From assembly GCA_949130495.1 (NCBI GenBank), contig OX422220.1:121271810-121335809 (forward strand): a stretch of DNA of 64,000 nucleotides, written 5' to 3'. Of the stretch, positions 1 through 11,100 are shown one piece after another. Below the pieces are notes generated by a model. That model ran no database searches. It was not told the DNA's origin and saw nothing but the letters and a program-made list of their open reading frames with translations. Each line of letters begins with the position of its first letter. The first letter of the stretch is position 1. Position numbers and translations under genes: made by a program. The DNA is from Sambucus nigra (taxonomy: Eukaryota; Streptophyta; Magnoliopsida; Dipsacales; Adoxaceae).

Positions 1-642
1 TGTTGTATCCTACTTCTATTCAATTATATATAATCCTGTAAATGTATTTTTGATGCTTCTTACTTCATACCTGATTCTGCTCGGGCAGGCTGAAATGCAA
101 TTTAAACTGTCAATCAAGACTTTTGAGTAGTGCATGATCTTAGCTTCAGCAAGAAAGCAAAGAGCATATCACCCCTGTCATTCCTCAGAGTGCCACCATC
201 ACCACTTCCACCTGGATTTCCCTTGGAACAACTATTGACATTGAGTTTTTACCCAATAAGGGGAAGACTTCTTCCAACAAATAATCTGAATATTTTTGTG
301 CGAAGCATTATGATAAACTCTGATACGACTTCGAAGCATAGAGAGAGAGATTCCTGAATAATCCACTGATTTGAAACTTCAGTATTATCAAATCTGATTT
401 GGTTACGAGTATTCCATTGGTTCCGATAATAACCATCAGCACAATTAACTAGTACGATCTTTGGAATTTTGAACTAAAAGCAACGAGCAATGAAACGATG
501 TGCACGTTGTGGTGGCAACCACCAAGCAGTAATCCCAGCGTTGCAAGAGTTGAAAGAATACCAACTCCTATATGTGAAATATAAAAAAATCCAAGCATAA
601 AAAGCAATATCTTGACTGGAAACAACATGATCAAATGATTCA
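1..642. other. No recognisable gene
   Basis: AT-rich sequence with only short ORFs on both strands. None shows a domain, codon bias or splice-site context that I can support. The N-terminal exons of the Rit1 gene found downstream were looked for here and not found. Confidence 0.5.
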
Positions 643-738
643 GTTATAGGATCTTGGTCCCACGTTTAGAAGCTAACTGAGAACCTATATGTTATAGGAT
701 CTTGGCCCCACATTTAGAAACTAAATGAAAACCTATCT
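643..738. repeat. Two-copy tandem repeat, 48-bp unit
   Basis: The unit beginning gttataggatcttgg occurs at 643 and again at 691, with several substitutions between copies. No function is apparent. Confidence 0.75.
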
Positions 739-2069
739 CGTAGTGTTGCTTCATCAAAGGGGAGCTTCTTTCTGAACTACTTTCACGTGAAGATTTTTAA
801 AAGGAGTTTTCTTGTGCTAGATCGAAGATCCAAAAAAGATATAATATAGGCTCTTTGAAAAAAATCCCAAGCTGAAGCTACCAAGGGCTCCCTAAATACA
901 AATCCAGCATGGCTGGTTGGAGGAGTTGTGATAATGTTAGATGCAGCTATTTCAGAAGCTATATGGATTGTTGTAGGTGTGGCAAAATGTCACATGGCCC
1001 ACATGATTTTTTAATGGGTTTGAGTGGAGCCTTAATGAATACGGATGCTTAATGGATGGATTGGCTAAACAAGATAACTTAAATGAATCGGGTTTGTGTT
1101 CAGCCATTTAGTGGAAATGCACGACATGACTCGATAATATATGGCTTGAAAACAACCCAAACATGACACGAACCCGATAGTGGGTTCGGGTAGCGGTTAT
1201 TTTGATACGAATGACTTGACATGAAACCGACACGATGCAACCCGTTGCCACCTGTGGCCCATCGGTATGACGAGTCACGTTGTGCCGCGTCCATAGCCTG
1301 CTCATATGATATAAGGAAAAGTCGTTCTTCATGGATGAAGGACAGGTAGAAACTTAATCCGACACTTCCAAGGTCTTACTTCGTTCCTCTTTTCTTCTAT
1401 TCTCTTTTCTTCGTCTCTCGTCTCCATTCCCTTCTACCTACCTCTCATCTCTTCCTATCTTCTCTCATCATGTTGATATTGTTGCACCTGAGAGTTTTTT
1501 ATTTAGTTCACCATCTACGACAATATCTCCCTCTTATCACCATCGACAACATCTCCCTCTTTTCTCGTCATCTCTAGTAAATTTCTTCTTGTTCATGTAT
1601 GGCCCTTGCTCCCAGCTTCTGTTCTTTTGTCCCTACACTCGGGCCTTTATCGATTCATTAACCAAAATGTTGAACAAAAAAGATTTGAACTGAAGCTTGA
1701 GAAAAACAATATTCAACTCAACAAAGTCTTTTCCCAATTATTTGGGGTCGGCTACTTGAGAAAAACAGCGAATGCTTTATTGTCATCATAGAAAAATGCT
1801 GTGGGGAGTCTTCTAAGTTAAAAATTGAAGTCGCTGGAGCAAGATGGGTGATTTGACAGATGAGAGAGCCACTGGAAATTGCATACGGGTATAGTCTTCA
1901 GGCAATTCAGTTCTAATAATTCAGTTCTAATAGCTTCATGATGTGGATGCAACTCCATAAAAAGGGGGGGGGGGGTGTTCTTTGTGGAGATATACAAAAA
2001 TATCAATGGAGAGGCATCTCATGTTGCAATACCATCCAGAAAAGAAATGACAAGATACAAAAATGTTGG
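739..2069. other. No gene; degenerate repeat-rich stretch
   Basis: No coding exon is recognisable. Positions about 1090-1310 are richer in short GACACG/CACGA words than the surroundings, as seen in subterminal arrays of some plant hAT-like miniature elements, but I could not find paired ends. A 12-G homopolymer lies at 1964-1975. The 1380-1480 stretch is pyrimidine-rich. Confidence 0.35.
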
Positions 2070-3221
2070 TGGATAGCTAGAATGGAGGTAGGATAGTGAA
2101 ACAGGAATCAGTACTTATGGTTTGGTTTAGAATAATCAGAGTTCTAAGCAAGAGAGGTCCAATTATCTTAATCGAGTGTCATAAAAATCACCAGATCGAA
2201 GAAAGTGGCCTCAGCAGGAGCTTTAAGAGAAGAATTGACAGAACAAAACAGAACTCAGAGAAACGAAATATAATCAATCAATTGGAAGAGAATGGTTGTA
2301 TGTAAGAGGGAGATGGTGTTGGACTCATGGAGGAAAATGCAACATTCTTTGAATAAAGTATACAAGTTGGAAGGGGAATTGTACCCCGTTACATTATGGC
2401 CCGCTTTGAAGATGGGGGATACAAGGGATATAATTTTTGATTTTTCCAGAGAATGGGGTCTATTCTCTTGGACTCAATGACACAAATCCCTGCAGGAGAG
2501 ATCGGTATCCGAGTCAGAACCGTCAAAATTTTCTCTTCAGTGATCAACAAGATGACAACGAATGATTTGTGTGGACGAGTCCTTGAAAGGGATGGAGATG
2601 ATTTTTGATAGCCATGGGAAAATATCGAGGATCAAGTTTTACCAAATGAGCTATGCCAACCCGTTTGGGTACCAAAGGTAACATCTCTGCATATTGTCTT
2701 AGCAAAAGGCCTTAAATGGGAAATAAGGGATGGGTCAACTCTCTTTGAAGTTAATTTTCCCCCCCTTCTCGGAGATCTTCCTGTTCTTATTCTGGGAATG
2801 GGGTTTTAAGTCTGGATCCTTCTATCTCCATTTTAACCAATTAACTTATAAGTTGGCCTGCCCCTCAAATTATGAGTCTTGTTGGCCGAGTCTGAGAATA
2901 TTGAGAATAATGGTTCTTAGAGAGGTTTTCGTTTAGATTACATTGCTTATCCCAAGTATTATGATGAATTCTTCATTGAAGTCCCATTGAGGGCGGCCTA
3001 GGGTGTCTAATGGGAAAGGGTTTCTTTAATTCTGAACCAGATAACGAGTGGGATTAGTTTCAAGATCTTCTGAAAAAGATGAATTTAAGGGTGATGTCAA
3101 TTAAAATCTAGTTCTAATTACTTTGAAGGAGAAGAAGTGGCCAAATTGGATCGAGAGAACTAAAAAATCTGAACTTTTGAGGTAAGAAAAACCTAGAAAA
3201 TAGTGGGGAGCATAGTGTCAT
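2070..3221 (+). pseudogene. Possible LINE ORF1 remnant
   Basis: Short plus-strand ORFs broken by stops run into the recognisable LINE ORF2 that starts at 3222. Fragments such as ILIECHKNHQIEESG resemble the ORF1 (DUF4283-like) proteins of plant L1 LINEs, and the position is right. The similarity is weak and the 5' end of the element is not visible. This could equally be unrelated intergenic DNA. Confidence 0.25.
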
Positions 3222-5448
3222 AATGAAAATCTTTAGTTGGATTATTCGAGGGTTGGGGAAAAAGGAAAAAGGAAAAAGGAAAAATAAATAAAGTAAGGAT
3301 ATGTGAAGAGAATGACTATATTGTTGTTTTGCAAGAAGCTGGAAAGAATCTTTGTTTGTGAAGCATTTGGGGTTATCATTTTAAACATTGGTTGTGTTTG
3401 CCCTTGATTGGAAAGCCGTGGGTTGTCATCATAATCTAGGATGTAAGGGATGTAAGGGTTGTGGAGTTTGGCTCAAAATTCCCCAACCCATATTTTCTGT
3501 CCAAGGGCGCAGGCGATGAAGGTAGCTTCGCTACAACGATGGGGAGCTTTGCTGCAGCGAAGCAGGTAGCACACCTAGGCAGGTTTTCTGAATTGACAAC
3601 TGCGAACGACGAAGAAATTGGTTTGCTGCAGCGAACGAGCACATAATTACGTGAAATGAGTTTTCTAGTGGCGTTATTTTGAGGGTTTTGCCACAAATAA
3701 GTTCCACATAAATTATGCGGGATTAAACTTTAAGCTTTGTCTGATCACTTTGAGAGTGAGAGAGAGCCTTCTTCCAAAGGTGAGGGTTTGGGGTGAGAGG
3801 TGGGGTATTGTTGCTCTCATCCAATGGGTATTGCTCAAAAGGGGAAGAAGGGTGAGTGTGTGAGTGTTACATGTATGGTAGGTGTGCTCAATATCTATTG
3901 TGTGGGGGTTTCTCACTGCGTTACATGGAGAGCAAAATACACGGAATTAGGTAGATGGGAAACACTTGGAAACACATGAGGATATGAGATTGAGAGGCTC
4001 TAAGATTAGAATTTGGATTCACATGGGTGGAGAGTTAGTGTACAATGGTTATTCGAGATTTGGGTAGGAGAGTAAATGGTATGTGATATATCCTTGTATA
4101 TTCTTTCTTCAAATATAGTGAAATTGGAGCCTTTCCGTGGATGTAGTCAAATTGGTGAATCACGTACATCTTGGTGTTCTTGTTGTTGTCTCGTGTTTTA
4201 CATATTTATGTGCTTGTATGTTATTACCATTTTATCTTGATTATATTCGGGATCATGGTTGATTGGAGGTTGCCCCATCAAATTGGGTATTGTTTCTCAT
4301 TTGTGGACAAATTGTTGATTTGGTGCTAATAGTTAATGAGGTGGTAGAGGAGTGAAGGTGGAAGAAAAATGAACCTTTGATGTTAAAATCGACTTTCAGT
4401 AAGCCTACGATCATAACTTTCTCGATTTCATCTTAGATTAAAAGGGGAACAAAATAGAGGATGTGGATTAGGGGCTGTTTGAGCTCTTCAACTTCTCCAT
4501 TAAGATGAACGGGAAACCGGGGGGGGGGGGGGGGTTACTCTTCTAGAGGCATTAGGCAAGGGGATGCCCTTTCACCTTTATTCTTTATCATAGTGGCGAA
4601 TGTCTTGTGTGGGGCTCTTCGACTTGGATAGTATCAGGACCTAGTCCCCCAACCATTGATCAACTCCTGCCCTATGACTAACAATTCGACATGAGCCAGG
4701 CGACGATGCACAAATATTCCACATAATTAATAGAAAAAGAAAATGACCATTCTTGGATAATGAGTTTGAAGGATGAAAAAAAATATTAGGATTTCTCATT
4801 TACTATTCGCGGATAGCATCTTCTTTAAGCATGGAGATGAGAATAAATTTGAAAACCTTGTTGGGATTATGGAATGCTTTTTTGAGAACTTTTGGGTTTA
4901 TATATAAAGATGACGAAAGTGTTTTTGTTGGGCATTAAAGTTGAAGAAGATAAAAGTAAAATATTTAGCAAACGAAGATGGTTGTGCCGTTGGCTCTTGG
5001 CCCATGGAACAATACTCTTTTTGGCCTTCCATCATTAGGAGTAAATATGAGATTCATAATAATATTCGGAATTTTAAAGGGGTCAATAAGTTTTCTCTTC
5101 GGAATTCATGGAAATCAATTTCTCAAGTCGTGGATCTCTTTCCAAGACAACGCTCGACTTGTCGTCGGGGATGAGAAAAACATTAAAGTTTGGAAGGATA
5201 CCTGGTTAGGGGAGTTTAGTTTTTGCACTTTATTTCTAAGGTTTTATTGCTCGTCTTTTATCTCCTCACATGTTAATTGCCACCTTGTTGACTTGGATCT
5301 CTCCTTTCAATTTCTTTTGGAACCTCGACTTAAGTCGAAATTTCAATGATATGGAAACTCTTGAGTTTACCTCTCTTCTTGGTATGCTAGATGGAGCTCA
5401 AATTATGAGAGAATCTTTCGATAATAGAAGGGTGGGATTGGGTAATTC

Positions 5449-6398
5449 CATAGTTGAGTTGTTAAAGGCGCGCCTAGGCGCACTAAGGCGCATGTGAGGC
5501 GCCTAGAGGAGGGGTGGGCGAGGCGCATTTCAAAAGGCGCGTGCCTGAAGGCATTAGGCGCGAGGCGCACTCAGGCGCCAGGCGTGGGACTAGGCGCGCT
5601 TCTTTTTTTTTTCCTGCTTTTCTGCGCTTTTTTTCCGTCTTTTTTTTTTTCTTTTTTCAGCCTATTTCTTCCTGTTTTCTTCTCAGGCTTATATTTTTTT
5701 CTTTTTTTCTGCCCCATTCTTCCCCGAAAGGCTGTTTTCTGCCTTTTTTTTTCTTTTTTTCTTTTTTCAGCCCCTTTTTTTCTGCATTTTCTTTTCTTTC
5801 CTCTTTTTTCTGCCTTTCTTTTCTGCCTCTTTTTTCTTCCTTTTTTCCGCCTTTCTTATTGTTTGCTGTGAGGAAAAAAAAAATCAGTTGAAATACAATA
5901 CAATGAAAAATTAAAATACAATACAACACCATTTAAATACAATACAACACCATTTGCTGAAATTACTGTTTTAATGTTTTACTATTTTATATTATACTGT
6001 TTTACATGGGAAAAAAAATATCAGATGAAATACAATATAACGAAAAATTTAAATATAATATATATAATTTTGTGTCTTAACTCTTGTTAGTTTGGTTTTT
6101 ATTTTCAAACTTAAACTTATTGGTAATTGTTGTCTTTTCTATATATTTTAAGACTTTCATTTGTTGGTTAAAGTTTAGCTTTACATGTTAATATGTTATA
6201 TTTTGGAATCTTACTTATCCCATTAAGTTTATCATTGATGTCATGATATTACAACATCAATATATTGCTTTAAAAATGAAAAAATATTTTTTTTGATTTT
6301 TTTCAAAAAGTGCGCCTAGCTTCAATCAGGCGCGCGCCTCGCCTTGCGCCTAGGCTCCAGAGACACCTTTGCGCCTGGGTGCGCCTTAAACAACACTG
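5449..6398. mobile_element. Non-autonomous hAT-like element, copy 1 (950 bp)
   Basis: Flanked by an exact 8-bp target duplication, ggtaattc (5441-5448 and 6399-6406). The ends are imperfect inverted repeats beginning CATAGTTG and CAGTGTTG, followed by AAGGCGC. Inside each end is an array of GGCGC/CCTAGGCGC words (about 5466-5600 and 6310-6390); the centre is pyrimidine-rich, then AT-rich. Removing the element rejoins the LINE reading frame around GLGNSSGF. The 8-bp duplication and CA-beginning ends fit the hAT superfamily. No transposase is present. The long Phe-rich ORFs at about 5494-5891 are low-complexity artefacts. Confidence 0.8.
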
Positions 6399-6991
6399 GG
6401 TAATTCATCTGGCTTTGGAAAGGTGATGTACCTCTTTTGAAGTATTGGTGTGGTTGACTGCTCACTAAAAGGTGAATATTTGTGACTTGATGCGAAATAA
6501 GAGATCAAACATTTGTTTATCCCCCTTTTGTTGTATTCTTTGCAAAAGAAACGATGACTTTATCAAATTTATTTGAGATAAAGTATTCTTTGAGCTTGGT
6601 ATTGTCGATGCTTTGCCCAAAGCATGGTCTGATTTTTTAGTATTGGATTTATTGAGTAAGGGGGAAAACAAGATGAGGACGGGTATGTGGTCCCGCATTT
6701 CCTTATCGGTGTGTTTAGAATGAAAGAAATGAGAGGACTTCTTTGAACAAGGAGGTAGCGACGGAAGACTTTTGGGAAAGAATTAAATTCTTAGCCTCCC
6801 TTCGGGTTTCGACTTAAAAGCATTTTATGGGGTTGGGACTTTCAGTTATGATCAGTGATTGGACAGAGGCACTGATTTGATGGTTGTAGGGATCTGTGGC
6901 TTGTGAGATTTTGTGTTGTTTGCCTTCCTAAATTCAGGATGGCTCGCCGTAGGGATTCGAAGATGGAACAAACCGCCTGCTTATAGCGATT

Positions 6992-6992
<1 letters not shown>

Positions 6993-7037
<45 letters not shown>
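6993..7037. repeat. (CT)n microsatellite
   Basis: An uninterrupted CT dinucleotide run of about 45 bp inside the LINE 3' part. Confidence 0.9.
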
Positions 7038-7039
<2 letters not shown>

Positions 7040-7157
7040 GTTTTTATTTTCTGCGCTCTCTGGTGGCTTCCTTGTCCACAGTATTCTTTTCTCTCTCCCT
7101 CCATCTTTTGTAAGTATTTTTTTTTATCAATAATATATCTCGTTTTTAATTGTAAAG

Positions 7158-7482
7158 ATTATGCCATGATATATGTCAATGTTAGAAAAGATTTTGTGGT
7201 TCACTTTAGTCACTAACTATATTTGTTTTAGGATCACTCCTGTGTCTTAAAATTGTAGAGTTGTTGGAAGACGTTAGATATGTGTCTTTATGGAAATTGA
7301 TTTATTTTCATGTATATATATATTTTCGAAGTTCAAACTTCAGTTTATATACTACAATACAATTAGTCTAATTTACCAAAATGTCCCTGGAGATTTAATC
7401 TTCATCATATGTCTTTGTTCATGGGTTGTAATAAGTACTAACATATTTACATATCTTTTCTGGGGTTCATGTTTCCTTACAG
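7158..7482 (+). other. 3' end of an upstream Rit1 intron
   Basis: AT-rich DNA ending in a good acceptor (gtttccttacag, AG at 7481-7482). No exon is visible. The upstream donor and the N-terminal exons of Rit1 must lie outside the window, so this intron is at least about 7.5 kb long if the gene is intact. Confidence 0.6.
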
Positions 7483-8170
7483 GAGTCCAGCACATCTGAG
7501 CAAAATGCTAAAGGTACTACACAAGTCTCTGCTGGTTGGGATTGCTCTTTGCATCTTCCCCTCTGGATTCCCCATACAGAGAGAGCAGCCATTGAGGGTC
7601 ACTTAGATGGATGGACCAATCACTTAGAAGCCAGTGGAGCTGATATCGCTTCGCTTGCATCATCCTTAAGAAAGCCTTTGAGACCACTTTGGATTTCACA
7701 AAAAACTGTCATATGGTTAAACGAGGTACCTGACCACGATTCTTGGGATTTCACTCCGATCATACTTGTTTCGGCATCCTCCTCAAGTGGCCATTTTCAA
7801 CAAAGGACTAACTCAGAGTTTAGCTGGAATTATATATCAGGGGCTGGAGATGATGAAGAAAGTTGGGCAAGAGGTTTATCACCTAGCCTTTTCTGGACTC
7901 ATGCCCACGATCTTATAAACTCGGGGCCTGATTTATGTAACCAGAAGGTAGCTGATATTGTTGAAAGGGACAGAGTATATCGTGCACAAAGAGGACAGAG
8001 TGCTCCTCAGGTGTCTGTGAAGCCTTCAAAGTTGCCGGGTAGCATTGATCATTCTTCTGTTGAAGGACTGCTACTAAACTTTGAGATTCCTGCCAGTGAA
8101 AGCAATGGGGATTTGTGTGAAATATCTTGGCTGGGTCCCAGTAACCTTGCGGTGGGTGCGAGTCGTCTTG
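7483..8170 (+). CDS. Rit1 exon (first in window, central domain)
   Basis: 688 bp; acceptor ttccttacag, donor gtatgctg at 8171. It encodes about 229 codons beginning [11 protein letters not shown] and ending ASRL plus one base. No internal stop. It contains the best-conserved Rit1 blocks: [30 protein letters not shown] and [16 protein letters not shown]. The conservation and unbroken frame contrast with the shredded ORFs around it. Confidence 0.93.
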
Positions 8171-11100
8171 GTATGCTGATTTAAATATCCTTGTTATATG
8201 ACAGAAAACTTGAAAGTATTCAGTATTGCTATTTGACTCGTGGATGACTAAAAAAAATCTTTTCCTTGGAGATAGATACTGAAAGGGTGCAGTTATTTAT
8301 TTTAGGGTACCTCTTGTTAATGATACGAGCATCCCTCAAAACTTATAGATTAGACATTATCCATATTCTCTAACCCTATCCTATGAAGCAGGGACATTCT
8401 CCCGGAAGCCACGAGTCACGTGTCGTGTCGAAACACGTATTATGTGCGCGCTCCGACATGTTACCGACACGCTGGAACATGTGATGGCGATTCTGCTTTA
8501 TTTATGATTTTTAATGTTAAAGTGTATTTGAATTTTGTTTTGTATGGTCTATTTTCTTAATTTCATGTTAAGAATGCTCTAATAATGTATTTTATGGAAA
8601 AAATATGTTTCATTTAATTAATATATATATTTAAATATATTATATATTATACTTATCCCAACGGGGTGCACATCGAAACCGAAAATCCGATAAACCGAAC
8701 CAAACCGACTGCATTGGTTCGGTTTGGATCGGTTTTTTTGCTCAATGGTTCGGTTCCGGTTTGAAAAAAAAAAACCGATACATCGGTTCGGTTCTCGGTT
8801 CCAGGGTTAAAAAAACCCAATCCGATCCGAAAACCGATCCGATCCGAACCAATCCGGGACCGAACCGATTTATAATTACATATATATATTTATTTAATAT
8901 ATTTAACACTTGTAATTTATATTTTTGTGATTATTTGAGTTTCTAACTTAAGTTATTAAGGTCAAAATTAATTTTGAACTTAAAAAAATTAGTTATGAAA
9001 CACATTAATCTTAAAAAAAATTAGTTATGAAATATGATTTTGGAACCGAAAACCGATCCGATCCGGGAACCGTTGGTTCGGTTTGGTTCGGTTCGGTTCG
9101 GTTCTGTATTAAAGTCGGTTCGGTTCCGGTTCCAAAAATTTGGAACCGACCCAGGTCGGTTCGGTTCTCGGATTAGTACCAAAACCGATCCAAACCGAAC
9201 CGTGTGCACCCGTCGTATCCTAGGTTTTGGAAGAATCACGTGTCGCGTGTTGAAATGCGTATTATCAGTCCGTGCTTCATAGACTCTATCCCTCTGTCGT
9301 TATAGATCGTCACTTTTTCTTTGCCAATATGCCTCTCTTTTTTATCTACCCAGAAAATCCCTAAATCCAATCCTACCACCATGCACACAGCCTCGGCCAT
9401 TCTACTTTACAAGGCCAAGCTTTTGAAATTGATTACAGCAGAACTTGATTGGAAAACAGTGAAGGACCACTCTTGTGCCTACTTCAGAACGAATTAAATG
9501 TGAAATCAATAACAGTAGACATATAGACTCTTGGAATTAATTCTCAATAGTTTCTATGTCAAAGAAGGGCCATTCTTGTGCCCAACTCAGTCGATTTATG
9601 GAGCTTCAAAGTCAGTTGATTTGGCAAAAGTAATGGGAGCCTTACTTTTCCAGAAATAATTTTCCAAAAGCTTGAAATGTGATTCAGTTATATATATGTA
9701 TGAGTTTGTTTGTCAGTCATGCAAATACACTTCAGAACTTACAAACTCATATATACATAAAGTTGGATTGTCCCATTTCCTTTTTCTTTTATTCTGTGTA
9801 AGGCAATGTCTTTCATCTTGTAAGAGTCATCGTGGAGAGGCTATTTCTCCTCTAATAATCACTAAAATTCTTAGAGCCTCTGTCGCCTTTCTCTCCCCCC
9901 TCACCCCCAAAAAAAGAAAAAAAAAGTATAGAGTTGTGCTCTCCATCATACCTCATTTACCATAGCTAGAGTGTATATGTTTACCTTTTGGGGATAAATG
10001 AATGATCATCAAGGTGAGGATGTCATCTCCACCAAATTATATAAGAAAAATCATTCATTCCGATACAAACAGAAATATCACTAAAATCTCATTAAAATTA
10101 ATTAATTACAATGGCTGGCCAATGACCTTATCTATATTAAAAATTAGTTAGAGATATATGGATTAACTTGAAGAGAATAATAATATAACCAAAATAGAAA
10201 GGTAATAAATCTATCCTCTCTCTCCTCCATCTAGGAGGACAACAAGAGAGGGGGGGGGGGGGGGAGGAGGGTACCCCCCCACATCATTGTCTTTACGGTT
10301 TAAAGTCGCGGTATCAGTGTACGAGTTGGACCCCTCATTTTCAACCCGGTCTTGGTATCCGGCGATATGCAATTTAGAGAGCCCAATTTAAAAGTTCATA
10401 AAAATAAGAATAATATTATTGATTAATTAGATAAGCACAAAACCATCATTTAGTAGGCTTAAACATTGTGTAATTGCTTACTCTAATATTAGCTGCAGTA
10501 TTCCATAATAATTAGTAATAAGTAAAACGATCAAATTAGACACAACTTTATTAAAAAAATTAAATAGAGGTTAAATATTTTTTTTTATTAATGTTATAAA
10601 ATATTAATTATTAATTAAGTAAATAATAATACTTAATTAATGTATCCGATAATACATTTTTATTTATTTTTTGATTAAATAAAGGTACATTTGAAGGAGG
10701 GATCATAATGACACACACACACACACATATGAAGAGTCTCCTATATCATACCCTATACATCACACCTACTTCTAGGCTCTAAGAAATCTTTTTCCCCAAA
10801 TTTTTTATATTTCTATTGAAATTATCCTTTCAATCAATACATGTTTAAAAAATTAGGTCAAACTAAATTTTCTAGCTATTTTTAAAAAATTCATAATATT
10901 CTGCTGGCGCAGACCCTTATAAATAAGGTATTTTCGGCAGTTTTTTTGTTGGATTTTTAAAAAATAGCTAGAAATTGTATTTTGGCCTAATTTTTTGAAC
11001 ATTTGTTGATGGGAAGGTTAACTCCATAGGTAAAAAAAAAAATTGAATTTTTTTTTTTTAGGGTTTAGAATTAAATGTGATGTACTAAATATGCATCATT

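Larger units (their letters stand above)
3222..7157 (+). mobile_element. Decayed L1-type LINE, ORF2 (endonuclease, RT, zf-RVT)
   Basis: ORF2 of a plant L1 LINE, which primes reverse transcription at a nicked genomic target. It starts at 3222 with MKIFSWIIRGLG, the degenerate start of the endonuclease domain. RT motif GIRQGDALSPLFFIIVAN is readable around 4549-4610. The next RT motif, near 4793, reads SHLLFADSIFF: one Asp of the usual FADD has been lost. The zf-RVT part follows at about 4960-5440 and 6460-6960 (WKSIS, VWKDTW, KVNICDLMRNK, ICLS). The reading frame changes repeatedly and many stops are present, so the copy is dead. A 16-G run at 4519-4534 interrupts the RT region, and a hAT-like element (5449-6398) interrupts the zf-RVT part. 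The 3' end near 7157 is judged from the C-terminal coding pattern; no clear poly-A tail or target duplication was found. Confidence 0.8.

Noticed and set aside
130..357. 75-codon plus-strand ORF as a Rit1 N-terminal exon
   Set aside because: Does not resemble the Rit1 N-terminus and lacks suitable splice sites in frame.
5494..5891. Two long plus-strand ORFs rich in Phe and Ser
   Set aside because: They are translations of a T-rich low-complexity core inside hAT-like copy 1; no domain, and composition explains the lack of stops.
9021..9282. ORFs on both strands rich in Arg, Asn, Thr and Pro
   Set aside because: They are translations of the CGGTTCGG subterminal array of the inner miniature element.
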